From Actinoplanes utahensis (GTDB lineage Bacteria > Actinomycetota > Actinomycetes > Mycobacteriales > Micromonosporaceae): DNA of 64,000 nucleotides. The notes beneath the pieces were generated by a model. It worked only from the letters and a program-made list of their open reading frames with translations, was not told where the DNA came from and ran no database searches. The position numbers were made by a program, and so were the translations under genes. The DNA lies in NCBI RefSeq assembly GCF_016862455.1, contig NZ_BOMZ01000082.1, positions 54,175 through 118,174 on the forward strand, written 5' to 3'. Shown piece after piece: positions 51,558 through 60,373 of the stretch (its first letter is position 1; every line of letters begins with the position of its first letter).

Positions 51558-52109
51558 TCACTCCAGGCAGTACTTGTTCTCCCGGGAGGTGACGGTGACG
51601 GTGTACGACCCCGTCACGCCGTTGGACGTCTCCTTGACGCAGGTGTCCTTCGCCGCCGCCTCCTCATATTTGTCCTTCGAGAGCTCCCGCATGAGCGCGA
51701 TATTGAAAGCCGCTCCGGCGCACCAATAGGCCGACCCTTTCCAGCGCAGTTTCTTCACGATTTTGTCGCAGGCCACGCTCGCTCCGGCATCCTTGAGGAG
51801 ATCCCAGAAGCTCGTATCCTGATTCGCCTCGTTGATGATCTTCACCGCGTGCCGCGAGTAATAGGTCGAACAGGACACGATGCCGCAGTTGTTCTTGAAC
51901 CACGGTTTCGGTTTCAGCGGCTCACAACCCATGTAGAGGGCGACCCCGTAGTCCTGCTTCTCCTGCTCCGAGGCGCTGTCGCCGGGCTTCGGGGGGCACG
52001 GTGCGAGCGCGGCGGCAGCGGCAGGACTCGGCGCGACACCGACGACCGGCATCCCGATCAGGGCCGCGCCGATGAATGCCACGAAGGTGAAAGCCCGATT
52101 TCGGCGCAT
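51558..52109 (-). CDS. Secreted cysteine-rich protein, 183 aa
   Basis: A signal peptide is present (FTFVAFIGAALIGMPVVGVA ... SPAAAA). The mature protein contains eight cysteines (APCPPK, GCEPL, NNCGIVSCS, VACDKI, YWCAG, DTCVKE, KYCLE), which suggests four disulfides and an extracellular role. The codon usage is much less G/C-biased at third positions than in neighbours, which suggests recent transfer. It is convergent with the second GTPase gene and almost touches it. No family recognised. Confidence 0.75.
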   Translation of the reverse strand: MRRNRAFTFVAFIGAALIGMPVVGVAPSPAAAAALAPCPPKPGDSASEQEKQDYGVALYMGCEPLKPKPWFKNNCGIVSCSTYYSRHAVKIINEANQDTSFWDLLKDAGASVACDKIVKKLRWKGSAYWCAGAAFNIALMRELSKDKYEEAAAKDTCVKETSNGVTGSYTVTVTSRENKYCLE

Positions 52110-52322
52110 GAATTCTCCCGGTTTTCTGGTTCGCTCCAGGTTCGGAAAACGCTACCGCGGCGCGATATATAGCACCAGATCGGCAATGGAAAAGCACGCT
52201 TTCGATAATTGATCATCGTGGACCCGGGGTGTCCGCTTGCCGACCTCGCGAGGATGCGGCGGCCAAAGAGGAGCATCACTGACCCTATGGCCGCTCTCCG
52301 GGCGCGGCGGGAGGTGATCAGC

Positions 52323-52611
52323 ATGCCGAGGTGGGGCAGGCGCCGGCCGGAGGACCCGCTCGCGCGGATCCGTGCCGATGAGCTGAAGACCCTGCGTGAA
52401 CTCCTCGCCGGCCAGGCCGAAGTGGAGCCGCTGTCCCGGGCCGTCGACGACCTGGTGACGGCGGACGGGCCGGCCGCCCGGCACGCGGTCGTGCACCGTC
52501 ATCCGGAGCTGGCCGGCGCCCGCGGCGCCGCAGGCCGGCGTCGTCGTCACCGCCTATCTGTGGGAGGGCTGCCACCCGGAAGACCTGGAGTTCACGCGAA
52601 GTCCCTCATGA
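52323..52611 (+). pseudogene. Frameshifted small gene of unknown function
   Basis: A good ribosome-binding site (GGGAGGTGA) precedes ATG 52323. The frame encodes MPRWGRRRPEDPLARIRADE then LKTLRELLAGQAEVEPLSRA, with strong coding bias, but loses it near 52525. A neighbouring frame then gives PQAGVVVTAYLWEGCHPEDL ending TGA 52611. A single indel would join them into about 95 codons. Confidence 0.35.
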
Positions 52612-52757
52612 CCGTCGATGTTCGGGTGCGTTCGGTTGAGCCCAGGCCGAATCCGGCGACGGTGAGTGCTCCGCGAAGTGCGGCGAGGAAATCTTTTGAG
52701 GACCGTGTTCCAGCTGCTCAGGGCGCTTGCGTTTCAGTTAGGTTTCCTCGCTGTTCC

Positions 52758-52786
52758 TTGACAGAAAAAGTTCGACAGTGGATGAA
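52758..52786 (+). promoter_or_regulatory. Possible promoter of the GH2 gene
   Basis: A consensus -35 TTGACA at 52758-52763 and a weaker -10-like GATGAA at 52781-52786 are 17 bases apart, about 100 bases before the start codon. The rest of the 780-base spacer 52110-52891 holds the frameshifted small gene and nothing else I can support. Confidence 0.3.
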
Positions 52787-52891
52787 TGTGTTTCACCGCG
52801 AGCCCGCGAATCGCCTCCGCCGAGCGATTGCCGCGCCGCGTCCACTGGCCGGTCCGTCCACTCGTTCCCCCGCACCCCCGGAAGGAGTCCG

Positions 52892-55672
52892 ATGCGCCAC
52901 CGCATCACACACCTGCTGTCCGTGCTGGCACTGGCCGCCGGTGGGCTCGTCGCCACCGCCGCCCCGGCAGCGGCCGTCATCCCGAAGACGCCGCCGCTCA
53001 CCACCCCCTGGACCGGCCAGGTCTCCACCACGAATCCGCTGCCCGAATATCCCCGCCCGCAGATGACCCGGCCGGACTGGCAGTCGCTCAACGGCGAATG
53101 GCAGTTCCTCAACCCGGCCGTCACCGACCGCAACGCCGCCCCGCCGATCGGGCAGACCCTGCCGGAACGGATCCTGGTGCCGTACCCGGTGGAGTCCGCC
53201 CTCTCCGGGATCATGCGCAACGACGACCGTGACCTCATGTTCTACCGCCGGACCTTCACCGTCCCGCAGAACTGGAACGGCCGGCGGATCCAGCTTCACT
53301 TCGGGGCGGTCGACTACGAGGCCACCGTCTGGGTCAACGGCGTCCGGGTCACCACGCACAAAGGTGGCTACGACCGGTTCGAGGTGGACATCACACCGCA
53401 GCTCAACGGCGGGACCAACGAGATCGTCGTACGGGTCTACGACCCCACCGACGGCCGCGGCGAGAAACAGCCGGTCGGCAAGCAGACGAACAACCCGTCC
53501 GGAATCTTCTACACCCCCACCTCGGGCATCTGGCAGACGGTCTGGCTGGAGCCGACCCCCGTCTCCTCGATCTACTCCACCGACATCTATCCGAACATCG
53601 CGAACAACACCGTTCGGGTACGGGTCTTCACGCGCGGAGACGTCAGCGGGCACAGCGTATTCGCCGAGTCCCTCGCCGGCGGCACCGTGGTGGGCAGCGC
53701 GACCGGCGGCTTCACCGACTTCACCGTCCCGGTGCCGAACGCCCGGCTGTGGTCGCCCGACGACCCGTACCTCTATCACCTCCGGGTCTCGCTGCGGAAC
53801 GGCGCCGGGGCCACCGTCGACCAGGTGACCAGCTACTTCGGCATGCGCGAGGTCGGCACCAAGCTGGTCGGCGGGGTGCTGCGGCCGACCCTCAACGGCG
53901 AGTTCGTGTTCCAGATCGGAACCCTCGACCAGGGCTTCTGGCCGGACGGGATCTACACCGCGCCCACCGACGCGGCGCTCGCCTTCGACCTGCAGAAACA
54001 CAAGGACCTGGGCTTCAACATGGTCCGCAAGCACATCAAGACCGAACCCGCCCGCTGGTACCACCACGCCGACCGGCTCGGCCTGCTGGTCTGGCAGGAC
54101 ATCCCGTCCACCCCGGCCTTCGACCAGAACCGCACGGCCGCGCAGATCGCCCAGTTCGAGACCGAGGCCCGGGAGATCGTCGACGAGCACCGGGCGTTCC
54201 CGTCGGTCGTCACCTACGTGCCGTTCAACGAGGGCTGGGGCGAGTGGAACCTCGCCGACACCCAGCGGATCACCCGTGACCTGAAGACCTACGACCCGAC
54301 TCGCCTGGTCGACGCGCACTCCGGCTACAACTGCTGCGTCTCCAAGGGCGACCCGGGGACCGGCGACATCATCGACTGGCACGTCTACACCGGCCCGGAC
54401 GCCCCGCTGCCGTCGGCGACCCGCGTGTCGGTGCTCGGCGAGTTCGGCGGCATCGGCCTGCGCACCCCCGGCCACGAGCACAGCCCCAACGGGCAGTTCT
54501 TCGCCTACGAGCAGGTCGACAGCAACGCGCAGCTCAACGACCGCTACACGGGCATGGTGCGGGACGTGCGGCGACTGATGACGGTCAAAGGCCTTTCGGC
54601 GTACGTGTACACCGAGATCACCGACGTCGAAGGCGAATACAACGGCCTCCTCACGTACGACCGCCGCATCCAGAAGGTCGACACGAACCTGGTGCGGGCC
54701 GCCCACACCGACCTGATCGCCGCGTCCCGCAACGAGAACGCCGCCGTGCCGCTCACCCTCGGGCACGTCCGGTCGTTCCAGGTCACCAACGCCGGGCTCA
54801 CCGACCGGCACCTGCGGCACGCCGACTCCCTGGTCCGCACCGACGTGATCAGCGGTGACACGGCACGGCAGGACGCCTCCTTCCGTACCGTCGCCGGGCT
54901 GTCCGACCCCCACTGCTACTCGTTCGTCTCGGTCAACCACCCCGGCCGGTACCTGCGGCACGCCGACAGCATCGTCCGCGTCGACGGTGACACCGGCGGC
55001 ACGTTCGCGGCCGACGCCACCTGGTGCACCCGGCCCGGCCTCGCCCCCGGCGGCATCTCCCTCGAAGCCGCCGACCAGCCCGGCCGATACCTGCGGCACG
55101 CCGGCGGCCAGGTGCGCATCGACGCGAACACCGGCGGGACGTTCACCGCCGACGCCACCTGGAACGTGTCGGCGCCGGCGCTGTGGCGGAGTTCGGTGCC
55201 GCTGCCCACCGACGTGCGGCGGTCGCTGCGGGTCACCACATGGGGCTTCACCGACCGGTACCTGCGGCACGCCGGTGGGCTCGGCTACACCGAGGTCGTC
55301 GACGGTGGCAGCAGCGCCCTGCTCCACCAGGACGCGACCTTCACCGTCCGGCGTGGCCTCGGCGAGTCGTCGTGCTACTCGCTGGAATCGGTCAACTACC
55401 CGGGCCGATACCTGAGGCACGCCGACAGCCGGATCCGGCTCGCCGCCGACGACGGGACGGCACTGTTCGCGGCCGACGCCACGTTCTGCGCCCGGCCCGG
55501 ACTGTCCGGAACCGGGGTGACGCTGGAATCGCTGAACTTCCCCGGCGCCTTCCTGCGGCACTACGACGCACAGGCGTACATCGCCTCCGGCGGCGCCGGC
55601 TCCGGTTTCGGCCGCCCGCAGACCCTGACCGCCGACAGCACCTGGATCCTCGCCGCCCCCTGGGCACCCTGA
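52892..55672 (+). CDS. Secreted GH2 glycoside hydrolase with tandem AbfB-like domains, 926 aa
   Basis: A signal peptide (MRHRITHLLSVLALAAGGLV ... AAPAAA) is followed by the GH2 layout: sugar-binding domain (LNGEWQFLNP, YRRTFTVPQNWNGRRIQLHF), an immunoglobulin-like domain, and a TIM barrel with acid/base in VVTYVPFNEGWGEWN (E near 446) and nucleophile in VSVLGEFGGIG (E near 513). The last 300 residues contain AbfB-type repeats with recurring RYLRHADS and YSLESVNYPGRYLRHA phrases, which bind arabinofuranose side chains. It probably attacks plant cell-wall heteroglycans outside the cell. A GGAAGGAG ribosome-binding site supports the start. Confidence 0.9.
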   Translation: MRHRITHLLSVLALAAGGLVATAAPAAAVIPKTPPLTTPWTGQVSTTNPLPEYPRPQMTRPDWQSLNGEWQFLNPAVTDRNAAPPIGQTLPERILVPYPVESALSGIMRNDDRDLMFYRRTFTVPQNWNGRRIQLHFGAVDYEATVWVNGVRVTTHKGGYDRFEVDITPQLNGGTNEIVVRVYDPTDGRGEKQPVGKQTNNPSGIFYTPTSGIWQTVWLEPTPVSSIYSTDIYPNIANNTVRVRVFTRGDVSGHSVFAESLAGGTVVGSATGGFTDFTVPVPNARLWSPDDPYLYHLRVSLRNGAGATVDQVTSYFGMREVGTKLVGGVLRPTLNGEFVFQIGTLDQGFWPDGIYTAPTDAALAFDLQKHKDLGFNMVRKHIKTEPARWYHHADRLGLLVWQDIPSTPAFDQNRTAAQIAQFETEAREIVDEHRAFPSVVTYVPFNEGWGEWNLADTQRITRDLKTYDPTRLVDAHSGYNCCVSKGDPGTGDIIDWHVYTGPDAPLPSATRVSVLGEFGGIGLRTPGHEHSPNGQFFAYEQVDSNAQLNDRYTGMVRDVRRLMTVKGLSAYVYTEITDVEGEYNGLLTYDRRIQKVDTNLVRAAHTDLIAASRNENAAVPLTLGHVRSFQVTNAGLTDRHLRHADSLVRTDVISGDTARQDASFRTVAGLSDPHCYSFVSVNHPGRYLRHADSIVRVDGDTGGTFAADATWCTRPGLAPGGISLEAADQPGRYLRHAGGQVRIDANTGGTFTADATWNVSAPALWRSSVPLPTDVRRSLRVTTWGFTDRYLRHAGGLGYTEVVDGGSSALLHQDATFTVRRGLGESSCYSLESVNYPGRYLRHADSRIRLAADDGTALFAADATFCARPGLSGTGVTLESLNFPGAFLRHYDAQAYIASGGAGSGFGRPQTLTADSTWILAAPWAP

Positions 55673-55796
55673 CCCACACCCGCCGGGACGGCTGGCGCCG
55701 TCCCGGCTCGCAACCCCGTTCCACGTCCCGTCTCCGGCCCGCTTCAGCCACTGAGTCTCGTGCGGTCCCGGCAGCGGCCGGATCGTCGCGCCGAAC

Positions 55797-55857
55797 GTCC
55801 GGCTGGTTGTCACGGCTGTCTTGGCCGCCCCGAGACAGCCCTGACGACCAGCCGGAC
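55797..55857. repeat. 61-bp hairpin element, copy C
   Basis: Arms at 55797-55822 and 55832-55857 match at 23 of 26 positions around a 9-base loop. The outer sequence GTCCGGCTGGTTGTCACGGC equals copy A except one base, and the loop length is the same. It lies 125 bases after the GH2 stop and 104 bases after the convergent ABC ATPase stop, where it could terminate both transcripts. Confidence 0.8.
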
Positions 55858-55960
55858 AGGATCCCCCGCTGACGGGACCGGCCGAACGAGACACCCCACC
55901 ACCGAGAACCCGACCCCGACGGAAGCTGTCGCGGAACGACCGGGACGACCGGGATGCCGA

Positions 55961-56722
55961 TCAGTCGTCGCCGGATTCGGCGAGGACGTCGTGCAGGTGG
56001 GCGACACACTCGGCGACCGCGGGCAGGGCGGCGCTGCGGCCCAGGGACCGCGGCCGCGGGATGTCGATCGTGAGCACCTCGCGGACCCGGCCCGGCCGTG
56101 GGGAGAGGACCGCGACCCGGTCGGCGAGCAGGACCGCCTCCTGAATGGAATGGGTGACGAAGACGGTGGTGGCGGGGCGGGCCAGGTGCAGCGCCTGCAA
56201 CTGGGCGGCCATGTCCTCGCGGGTCAGGGCGTCGAGCGCGGAGAACGGCTCGTCCATCAGCAGCACCCGGGGCCGCTGGATCAGGGCCCGGCACAGGGCG
56301 ACCCGCTGCTGCATGCCGCCGGACAACTCGTACGGATGACGGTGGTGGAAGCCGGCCAGACCGACCGCGTCGAGCAACTCGCGGGCCCGCACGGCGCCCT
56401 CGGCGCGTGGTTGCCGCGCCATCTCGACCGGCAGGAGCACGTTGCCGAGGGCGGTACGCCACGGCAGCAGCGCCGGTTGCTGCTGCATGAGCGCCACCTC
56501 GCGGCTCGGCGCGCGCACCGCCCGGCCGGTGACGGTGATGGTGCCGGAGGTGGGTTCGAGCAGGCCGGCGATCAGGCGCAGCAGGGTCGACTTGCCGCAC
56601 CCGGACCGGCCGATGACCGCCACGAACTCGCCCTCGGCCACGGTCAGATCGATCTCGTGCAGCGCGGCGACGCTGCCGGACCGGGCCGGGAACGTCCGCG
56701 ACACCCGCTCCACCACGATCAT
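55961..56722 (-). CDS. ABC transporter ATPase of the nitrate/sulfonate/taurine family, 253 aa
   Basis: The motifs are complete: Walker A IGRSGCGKSTLLRL, Q-loop in ALMQQQPALLPW, signature YELSGGMQQRVALCRAL, Walker B RVLLMDEPFSALDALT and switch histidine in VFVTHSIQEAVLLADRVAV. The LPWRTALGNV phrase is typical of SsuB/TauB/NrtD-type ATPases. It energises uptake through the permease encoded just upstream. Its ATG overlaps the permease stop (ATGA 56719-56722). Confidence 0.95.
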   Translation of the reverse strand: MIVVERVSRTFPARSGSVAALHEIDLTVAEGEFVAVIGRSGCGKSTLLRLIAGLLEPTSGTITVTGRAVRAPSREVALMQQQPALLPWRTALGNVLLPVEMARQPRAEGAVRARELLDAVGLAGFHHRHPYELSGGMQQRVALCRALIQRPRVLLMDEPFSALDALTREDMAAQLQALHLARPATTVFVTHSIQEAVLLADRVAVLSPRPGRVREVLTIDIPRPRSLGRSAALPAVAECVAHLHDVLAESGDD

Positions 56723-57477
56723 CCGCTGATCGCCCTGGCCCAGGGCACGAGCAGCCGTTCCAGACCGGCCACCAGATAGAACAGGGCGGTGCTGAGCAGC
56801 GCCAGGAGGGCGATGGCGGCGAACGCGAGCGGGGTGTCGAACGACGTCCCGGACAGCACGATCACCGCGCCGAGCCCGCCGGTCGGATTGTTGATCTCGG
56901 CGACGACGGCGCCGATCACGGCGAGGGAGATGCCGACCTTCAGGCCGACGAACATCTGCGGGAGCGCCCACGGCAACCGGATCTTGACGTACGCCTGCCA
57001 GACGCTCGCCGACAGTGACCGGCTCAGCTCGCTGAGCTCCACCGGGGTGGAGGTGAGCCCGGCCATCGTCGCGACCACCACCGGGAAGAAGCAGATCAGC
57101 ACGACCAGCACGATCTTCGGCTGGGCGCCGAAACCCAGCCACACCACCAGCAGCGGCGCGACCGCCACCTTCGGCACCGAGTTGAGTGCGACGAGCACCG
57201 GCAGGGTGGCCCGTTCCAGGGCCCGCCAAGCGGTCAGGACCATGGCCAGCAGCAGGCCGGTCACCACCGCGATGCCGAATCCGGTGACCGTCACCGCGAC
57301 CGTGGAACCGGCCTCGCGCAGCAGGTACGCCGGTTCCCGCCGGAACGCGGCGACGATGTCCGGTGGGGCGGGCAGGAAGAACGGCCGGATCCCGAACACC
57401 ACGGTGCCCGCCCACCAGATCGCGAGGGCGGTCACCGCGCCCAGCAGCGGCAGGCCCGCGGAACGGATCCGGGTCAC
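56719..57477 (-). CDS. ABC transporter permease (SsuC/TauC type), 252 aa
   Basis: Six transmembrane segments, with the cytoplasmic EAA-like loop ELSELSRSLSASVWQAYVKI that contacts the ATPase. The motif LPWALPQMFVGLKVGISLAV is characteristic of SsuC/TauC permeases. The GTG start overlaps the methyltransferase stop (GTGA 57474-57477). It pairs with the lipoprotein and ATPase of the same operon. Confidence 0.95.
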   Translation of the reverse strand: MTRIRSAGLPLLGAVTALAIWWAGTVVFGIRPFFLPAPPDIVAAFRREPAYLLREAGSTVAVTVTGFGIAVVTGLLLAMVLTAWRALERATLPVLVALNSVPKVAVAPLLVVWLGFGAQPKIVLVVLICFFPVVVATMAGLTSTPVELSELSRSLSASVWQAYVKIRLPWALPQMFVGLKVGISLAVIGAVVAEINNPTGGLGAVIVLSGTSFDTPLAFAAIALLALLSTALFYLVAGLERLLVPWARAISG

Positions 57478-58262
57478 CGGCGGCGGCCCATCGTGGAATA
57501 GGTGAAGTGACTGCGGATCACCAGCCGCGGATCCCCGGCGAGCTCGGTGAGACGGTCCAGTTCGGCGTCGGTGAACCCGGTCGCGCGCAGCCCGGCGCCC
57601 ACCTGCGCCACGTTCACGGCGATCAGCCGGGCGCCCGCGGTGCCACCGGCCCACGACCCGGCGCGGATCTCGGTGGTCACCCCGGTCAGGCCGGCGGCCA
57701 GCATCGCGGCGTGGGCCCGGCCCGCCCAGGCGGGATCGGCGCCGTTGGCCGGCAGGAGCCGGCTCACCAGGATGCGGTGGTACCGCTCGACCAGTTCGCT
57801 CGCGGCCGCGTCGGGCGCGGCCAGGACCACGCCGGGGTACGCCGACAGCCAGTCCTCGATCAGCAGGATCCCGCCCGGGGCGAGGCCTTCGGCGAGACGT
57901 GCCAGAATCCGCTCCCGGCCCGGCAGGTGGGCCAGCACCAGGCGCGCGTGAATCAGATCCCACGGCGGCTCCGGAATCGGCTCGGTGGTCAGGTCGTGAC
58001 GGCGGACCACGTACCCCTGATCGACCGGCATGTGCCGCGGATTGACGTCGGTGGCCAGCACGTGCCCGCCCGGCCCGGCCCGGGCCGCCAGCCAGCGCGC
58101 CACGCTGCCGCCCCCGGCCCCGGCCTCCAGGCAGCGCAGCCCGGTCAGGTCGCCGGCCGCGCCGAGCCGGTCGAACGTGAACGGGTCCAGGATCCCGGCG
58201 AGCAGATCGTGGCGCAGCTCCGCCGCCGGGTCGTCGTTGTCGAAGGAGTAGGCGGCGCTCAT
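57474..58262 (-). CDS. SAM-dependent methyltransferase inside an ABC operon, 262 aa
   Basis: Motif I is RCLEAGAGGGSVARWLA, followed by an acidic residue in VLATDVNPRHM, motif II DLIHARLVLAHLP and motif III LAPGGILLIEDWL. It is a typical small-molecule methyltransferase. It lies between the binding-protein and permease genes, joined by ATGA and GTGA overlaps on both sides, so it is an integral part of the transport operon. It may modify the imported compound, which is inference. Confidence 0.9.
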   Translation of the reverse strand: MSAAYSFDNDDPAAELRHDLLAGILDPFTFDRLGAAGDLTGLRCLEAGAGGGSVARWLAARAGPGGHVLATDVNPRHMPVDQGYVVRRHDLTTEPIPEPPWDLIHARLVLAHLPGRERILARLAEGLAPGGILLIEDWLSAYPGVVLAAPDAAASELVERYHRILVSRLLPANGADPAWAGRAHAAMLAAGLTGVTTEIRAGSWAGGTAGARLIAVNVAQVGAGLRATGFTDAELDRLTELAGDPRLVIRSHFTYSTMGRRR

Positions 58263-59245
58263 GCCGTCGGCGCCACCGCGAAGTCGACCACCGACTCCGG
58301 GGTCAGGCCGGGCGGGATCAGGCCGTTGGTCTCCAGGGTGGCGAGCGCGTCGGCGACCCGGGTCCGGTCGATCGCCCCGGACGGGTCCACCGCCGGCGCC
58401 ATCAGGGTGATCTCCCCGACGGCGGCCGCCACGTCGGCGGTCGGCTGCGCCTTCTTCAGGATCTGTGCGGCCTCCTCCGGATGGTCCAGGCTGTATCGCA
58501 GCCCCTTCAGGGCCGCGTCCCGGAACCGGCGGACCAGGTCGGGATCATCCTGGGCCACCGCTGTCGACGCCATCAGGCCGTTGCCGAACAACCCCGGCAG
58601 GAACGTGCTGTACGGCAGGACGACCGACTTCCTGCCGCCCGCCGCCTTCTCGATGCCCCGCGCCCCGATCAGGAACGTGCTGAGCGCGTCCACCCGGCCG
58701 CTGGCCAGCAGCGCCGGCAGCTGAGCGGGTGGCGCGTTGACCCATTCCACCCTGCTCTCGTCGATCCCGGCCAGCTTCGCGTACCCGGGGAAGAGCAGCT
58801 GGTTCACCGAGCCGGTCGCCGCGCCGAGCTTGCGGCCCTCCAGGTTCTTCGGCGCGGTGATGCCGGCGCCCTCCAGCGCGATGATCGAGACGAGGGTCCG
58901 CTGGTGCACCGCGGCGAACGCCCGGATGTCCGGGGCCTGACCCTTGCCCGCCAGGATCCACGCGCCGGTCAGGTCCACGTTGGCGAACTGCGCCTGCCCG
59001 GCGCTGAGCACCTTGATGTTCTCCCCGGTGGCGGCGCCGAGCTGAATGGTGACGTCGAGCCCGGCGTCGCGGAAGTATCCCTTCTCCTGGGCCACCCAGG
59101 CGAAGGCGTCCCGTCCCACCGCCCCGAACGCGGTCAGATAGGTGACCTTGTCGGAACCGTTCTCGGTGGAGTCGCCGGAATCCCCACAGCCTGCGATCAA
59201 CAGGACGACGACCATGAAAACGGCGGTCAGTCTCCTCATCGCCAT
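58259..59245 (-). CDS. ABC transporter substrate-binding lipoprotein (NMT1/SsuA-like), 328 aa
   Basis: A lipobox LLIAGCGDSG follows the signal helix (RRLTAVFMVVV), so the protein is anchored outside the membrane. The mature part has the NMT1/SsuA fold: FAWVAQEKGYFRDAGLDVTI, GAATGENIKVLSAGQAQFAN, and PPAQLPALLASGRVDALST. Such proteins capture alkanesulfonates, taurine or pyrimidine-type compounds. It is the first gene of the operon. I chose ATG 59245; the longer in-frame ATG 59266 is less well placed. Confidence 0.9.
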   Translation of the reverse strand: MAMRRLTAVFMVVVLLIAGCGDSGDSTENGSDKVTYLTAFGAVGRDAFAWVAQEKGYFRDAGLDVTIQLGAATGENIKVLSAGQAQFANVDLTGAWILAGKGQAPDIRAFAAVHQRTLVSIIALEGAGITAPKNLEGRKLGAATGSVNQLLFPGYAKLAGIDESRVEWVNAPPAQLPALLASGRVDALSTFLIGARGIEKAAGGRKSVVLPYSTFLPGLFGNGLMASTAVAQDDPDLVRRFRDAALKGLRYSLDHPEEAAQILKKAQPTADVAAAVGEITLMAPAVDPSGAIDRTRVADALATLETNGLIPPGLTPESVVDFAVAPTA

Positions 59246-59338
59246 GATCCCCCGTATCGGTGGCAAATGCAGCCAAACGATACGCCTCGATGCCCAAGGT
59301 CGGCACAGGCCGGACGTGACTGCCCGCTTCGCGCCGAT

Positions 59339-59773
59339 TCACTTGCCCTCCGGGCTCAGGCCCACGATGGAGGTGTTGTTGTTTCCCACGATCGAGTGCG
59401 GCGAGTTCAGCACCGTGACGTTGGTGAATCCGGGCGTCTCCGGTCCTGGCGCCTTCTCGACCAGCGCGGTGAGGGCGTCCGCCAGAGCGGCGTCCCGCTC
59501 GACCACCTGCCCGATCGCCGCGAGCAGTGCCGTCGCGTTCGACGGGCTCTGTGGGTTCTCCGCGAAGTCGGTCACCGCCGTCTCGATCCGCGCCGCCCGT
59601 GACGACCGGCGCAGCAGCAGGAGGATGCTTCGCCCGCTCTCCACCAGTGGGCCCAGCGACTGAGCCCACTGGGGATCGTTCGCCCGCTCCAGAACCCGGG
59701 CGCCCGCCGCGGTGGTGAATCCGGCGAGCGGGGTGAGCACCCGCTGAGGAAGGTCCTTCAGATCCGCGGCCAT
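59339..59773 (-). CDS. Small helical protein with C-terminal amyloid-like motif (Bell-type effector candidate), 144 aa
   Basis: Residues 1-110 are predicted all-helical (AGFTTAAGARVLERANDPQW, LVESGRSILLLLRRSSRAAR, TALLAAIGQVVERDAALADA). A short linker (KAPGPETPG) leads to a C-terminal motif at 116-138, FTNVTVLNSPHSIVG then NNNTSIVG, followed by only six residues. This is the layout of bacterial Bell-domain proteins, in which a membrane-active helical domain is joined to a C-terminal amyloid signalling sequence. The same motif appears in the next two proteins. It is transcribed divergently from them, 126 bases apart. Confidence 0.7.
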   Translation of the reverse strand: MAADLKDLPQRVLTPLAGFTTAAGARVLERANDPQWAQSLGPLVESGRSILLLLRRSSRAARIETAVTDFAENPQSPSNATALLAAIGQVVERDAALADALTALVEKAPGPETPGFTNVTVLNSPHSIVGNNNTSIVGLSPEGK

Positions 59774-59899
59774 GGTGATCCCTTCGTGATGGACAGTCCT
59801 ACGACTTCTATCCGGGCGGCCGCGAGCGGGCAACCGGTGACGTACGGATGATCCATTGATCCCGCTACAGTCGGGACACTGTCGCGGGAAGGTGGCGTC

Positions 59900-60367
59900 G
59901 TGAGCAGAACCGCGTTGTGGCTGAACATCGTGTTCACCGTCGCTCTGACGATCGTGTCCGGCGTGATCGTCAACAAGATCACCACGAAATTCACCTGGGC
60001 GCTCCTCGGGGGCCTGGTCGTCATCGGTGTCGGTCTCGCCGTCGTGACCTGGTTCGACAAGCGTTCCCCGGCGCCGGCCGGACCGCCGCCGAGCGCCCCG
60101 CCCGCGGGCCGATTCGAGAACGTCACGATCACTGACTCGCCGCTGTCCGCTGTCGGTGAGCGCAACGTCGTTCAGATCGGCTCCGGCAACGCCGCGTCGC
60201 CCGGGGAGGGCGGCACCGCGGTCGCGGGCCGCCGTAACGGCCTGCTCGCCGCCGTCGTCAGCCTGATCGTGGCCGTGGCAGTCGTCGGTGGGACCTGGCT
60301 CTGGGACCGTGCCGCCTCCGCACCCGCGAAGGCCGGGTCGGCAGGCCAGACCACCGTGCAGCGATAG
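59900..60367 (+). CDS. Membrane protein carrying the same amyloid-like motif, 155 aa
   Basis: Hydrophobic segments at about 6-26 (LWLNIVFTVALTIVSGVIV) and 33-51, then a proline-rich linker (PAPAGPPPSAPPAG), then the shared motif at 72-94: FENVTITDSPLSAVG then ERNVVQIG. The final VVQIG fits the RHIM core [IV]-Q-[VIL]-G. A third hydrophobic segment follows at 114-134. The motif would be placed on one side of the membrane between helices. The STAND gene follows six bases later, so the two are cotranscribed. Confidence 0.7.
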   Translation: MSRTALWLNIVFTVALTIVSGVIVNKITTKFTWALLGGLVVIGVGLAVVTWFDKRSPAPAGPPPSAPPAGRFENVTITDSPLSAVGERNVVQIGSGNAASPGEGGTAVAGRRNGLLAAVVSLIVAVAVVGGTWLWDRAASAPAKAGSAGQTTVQR

Positions 60368-60373
60368 GCCGCG

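Noticed and set aside
52793..55894. 1033-codon open frame antisense to the GH2 gene
   Set aside because: GH2 catalytic motifs lie on the plus strand. The antisense frame is a composition artefact.
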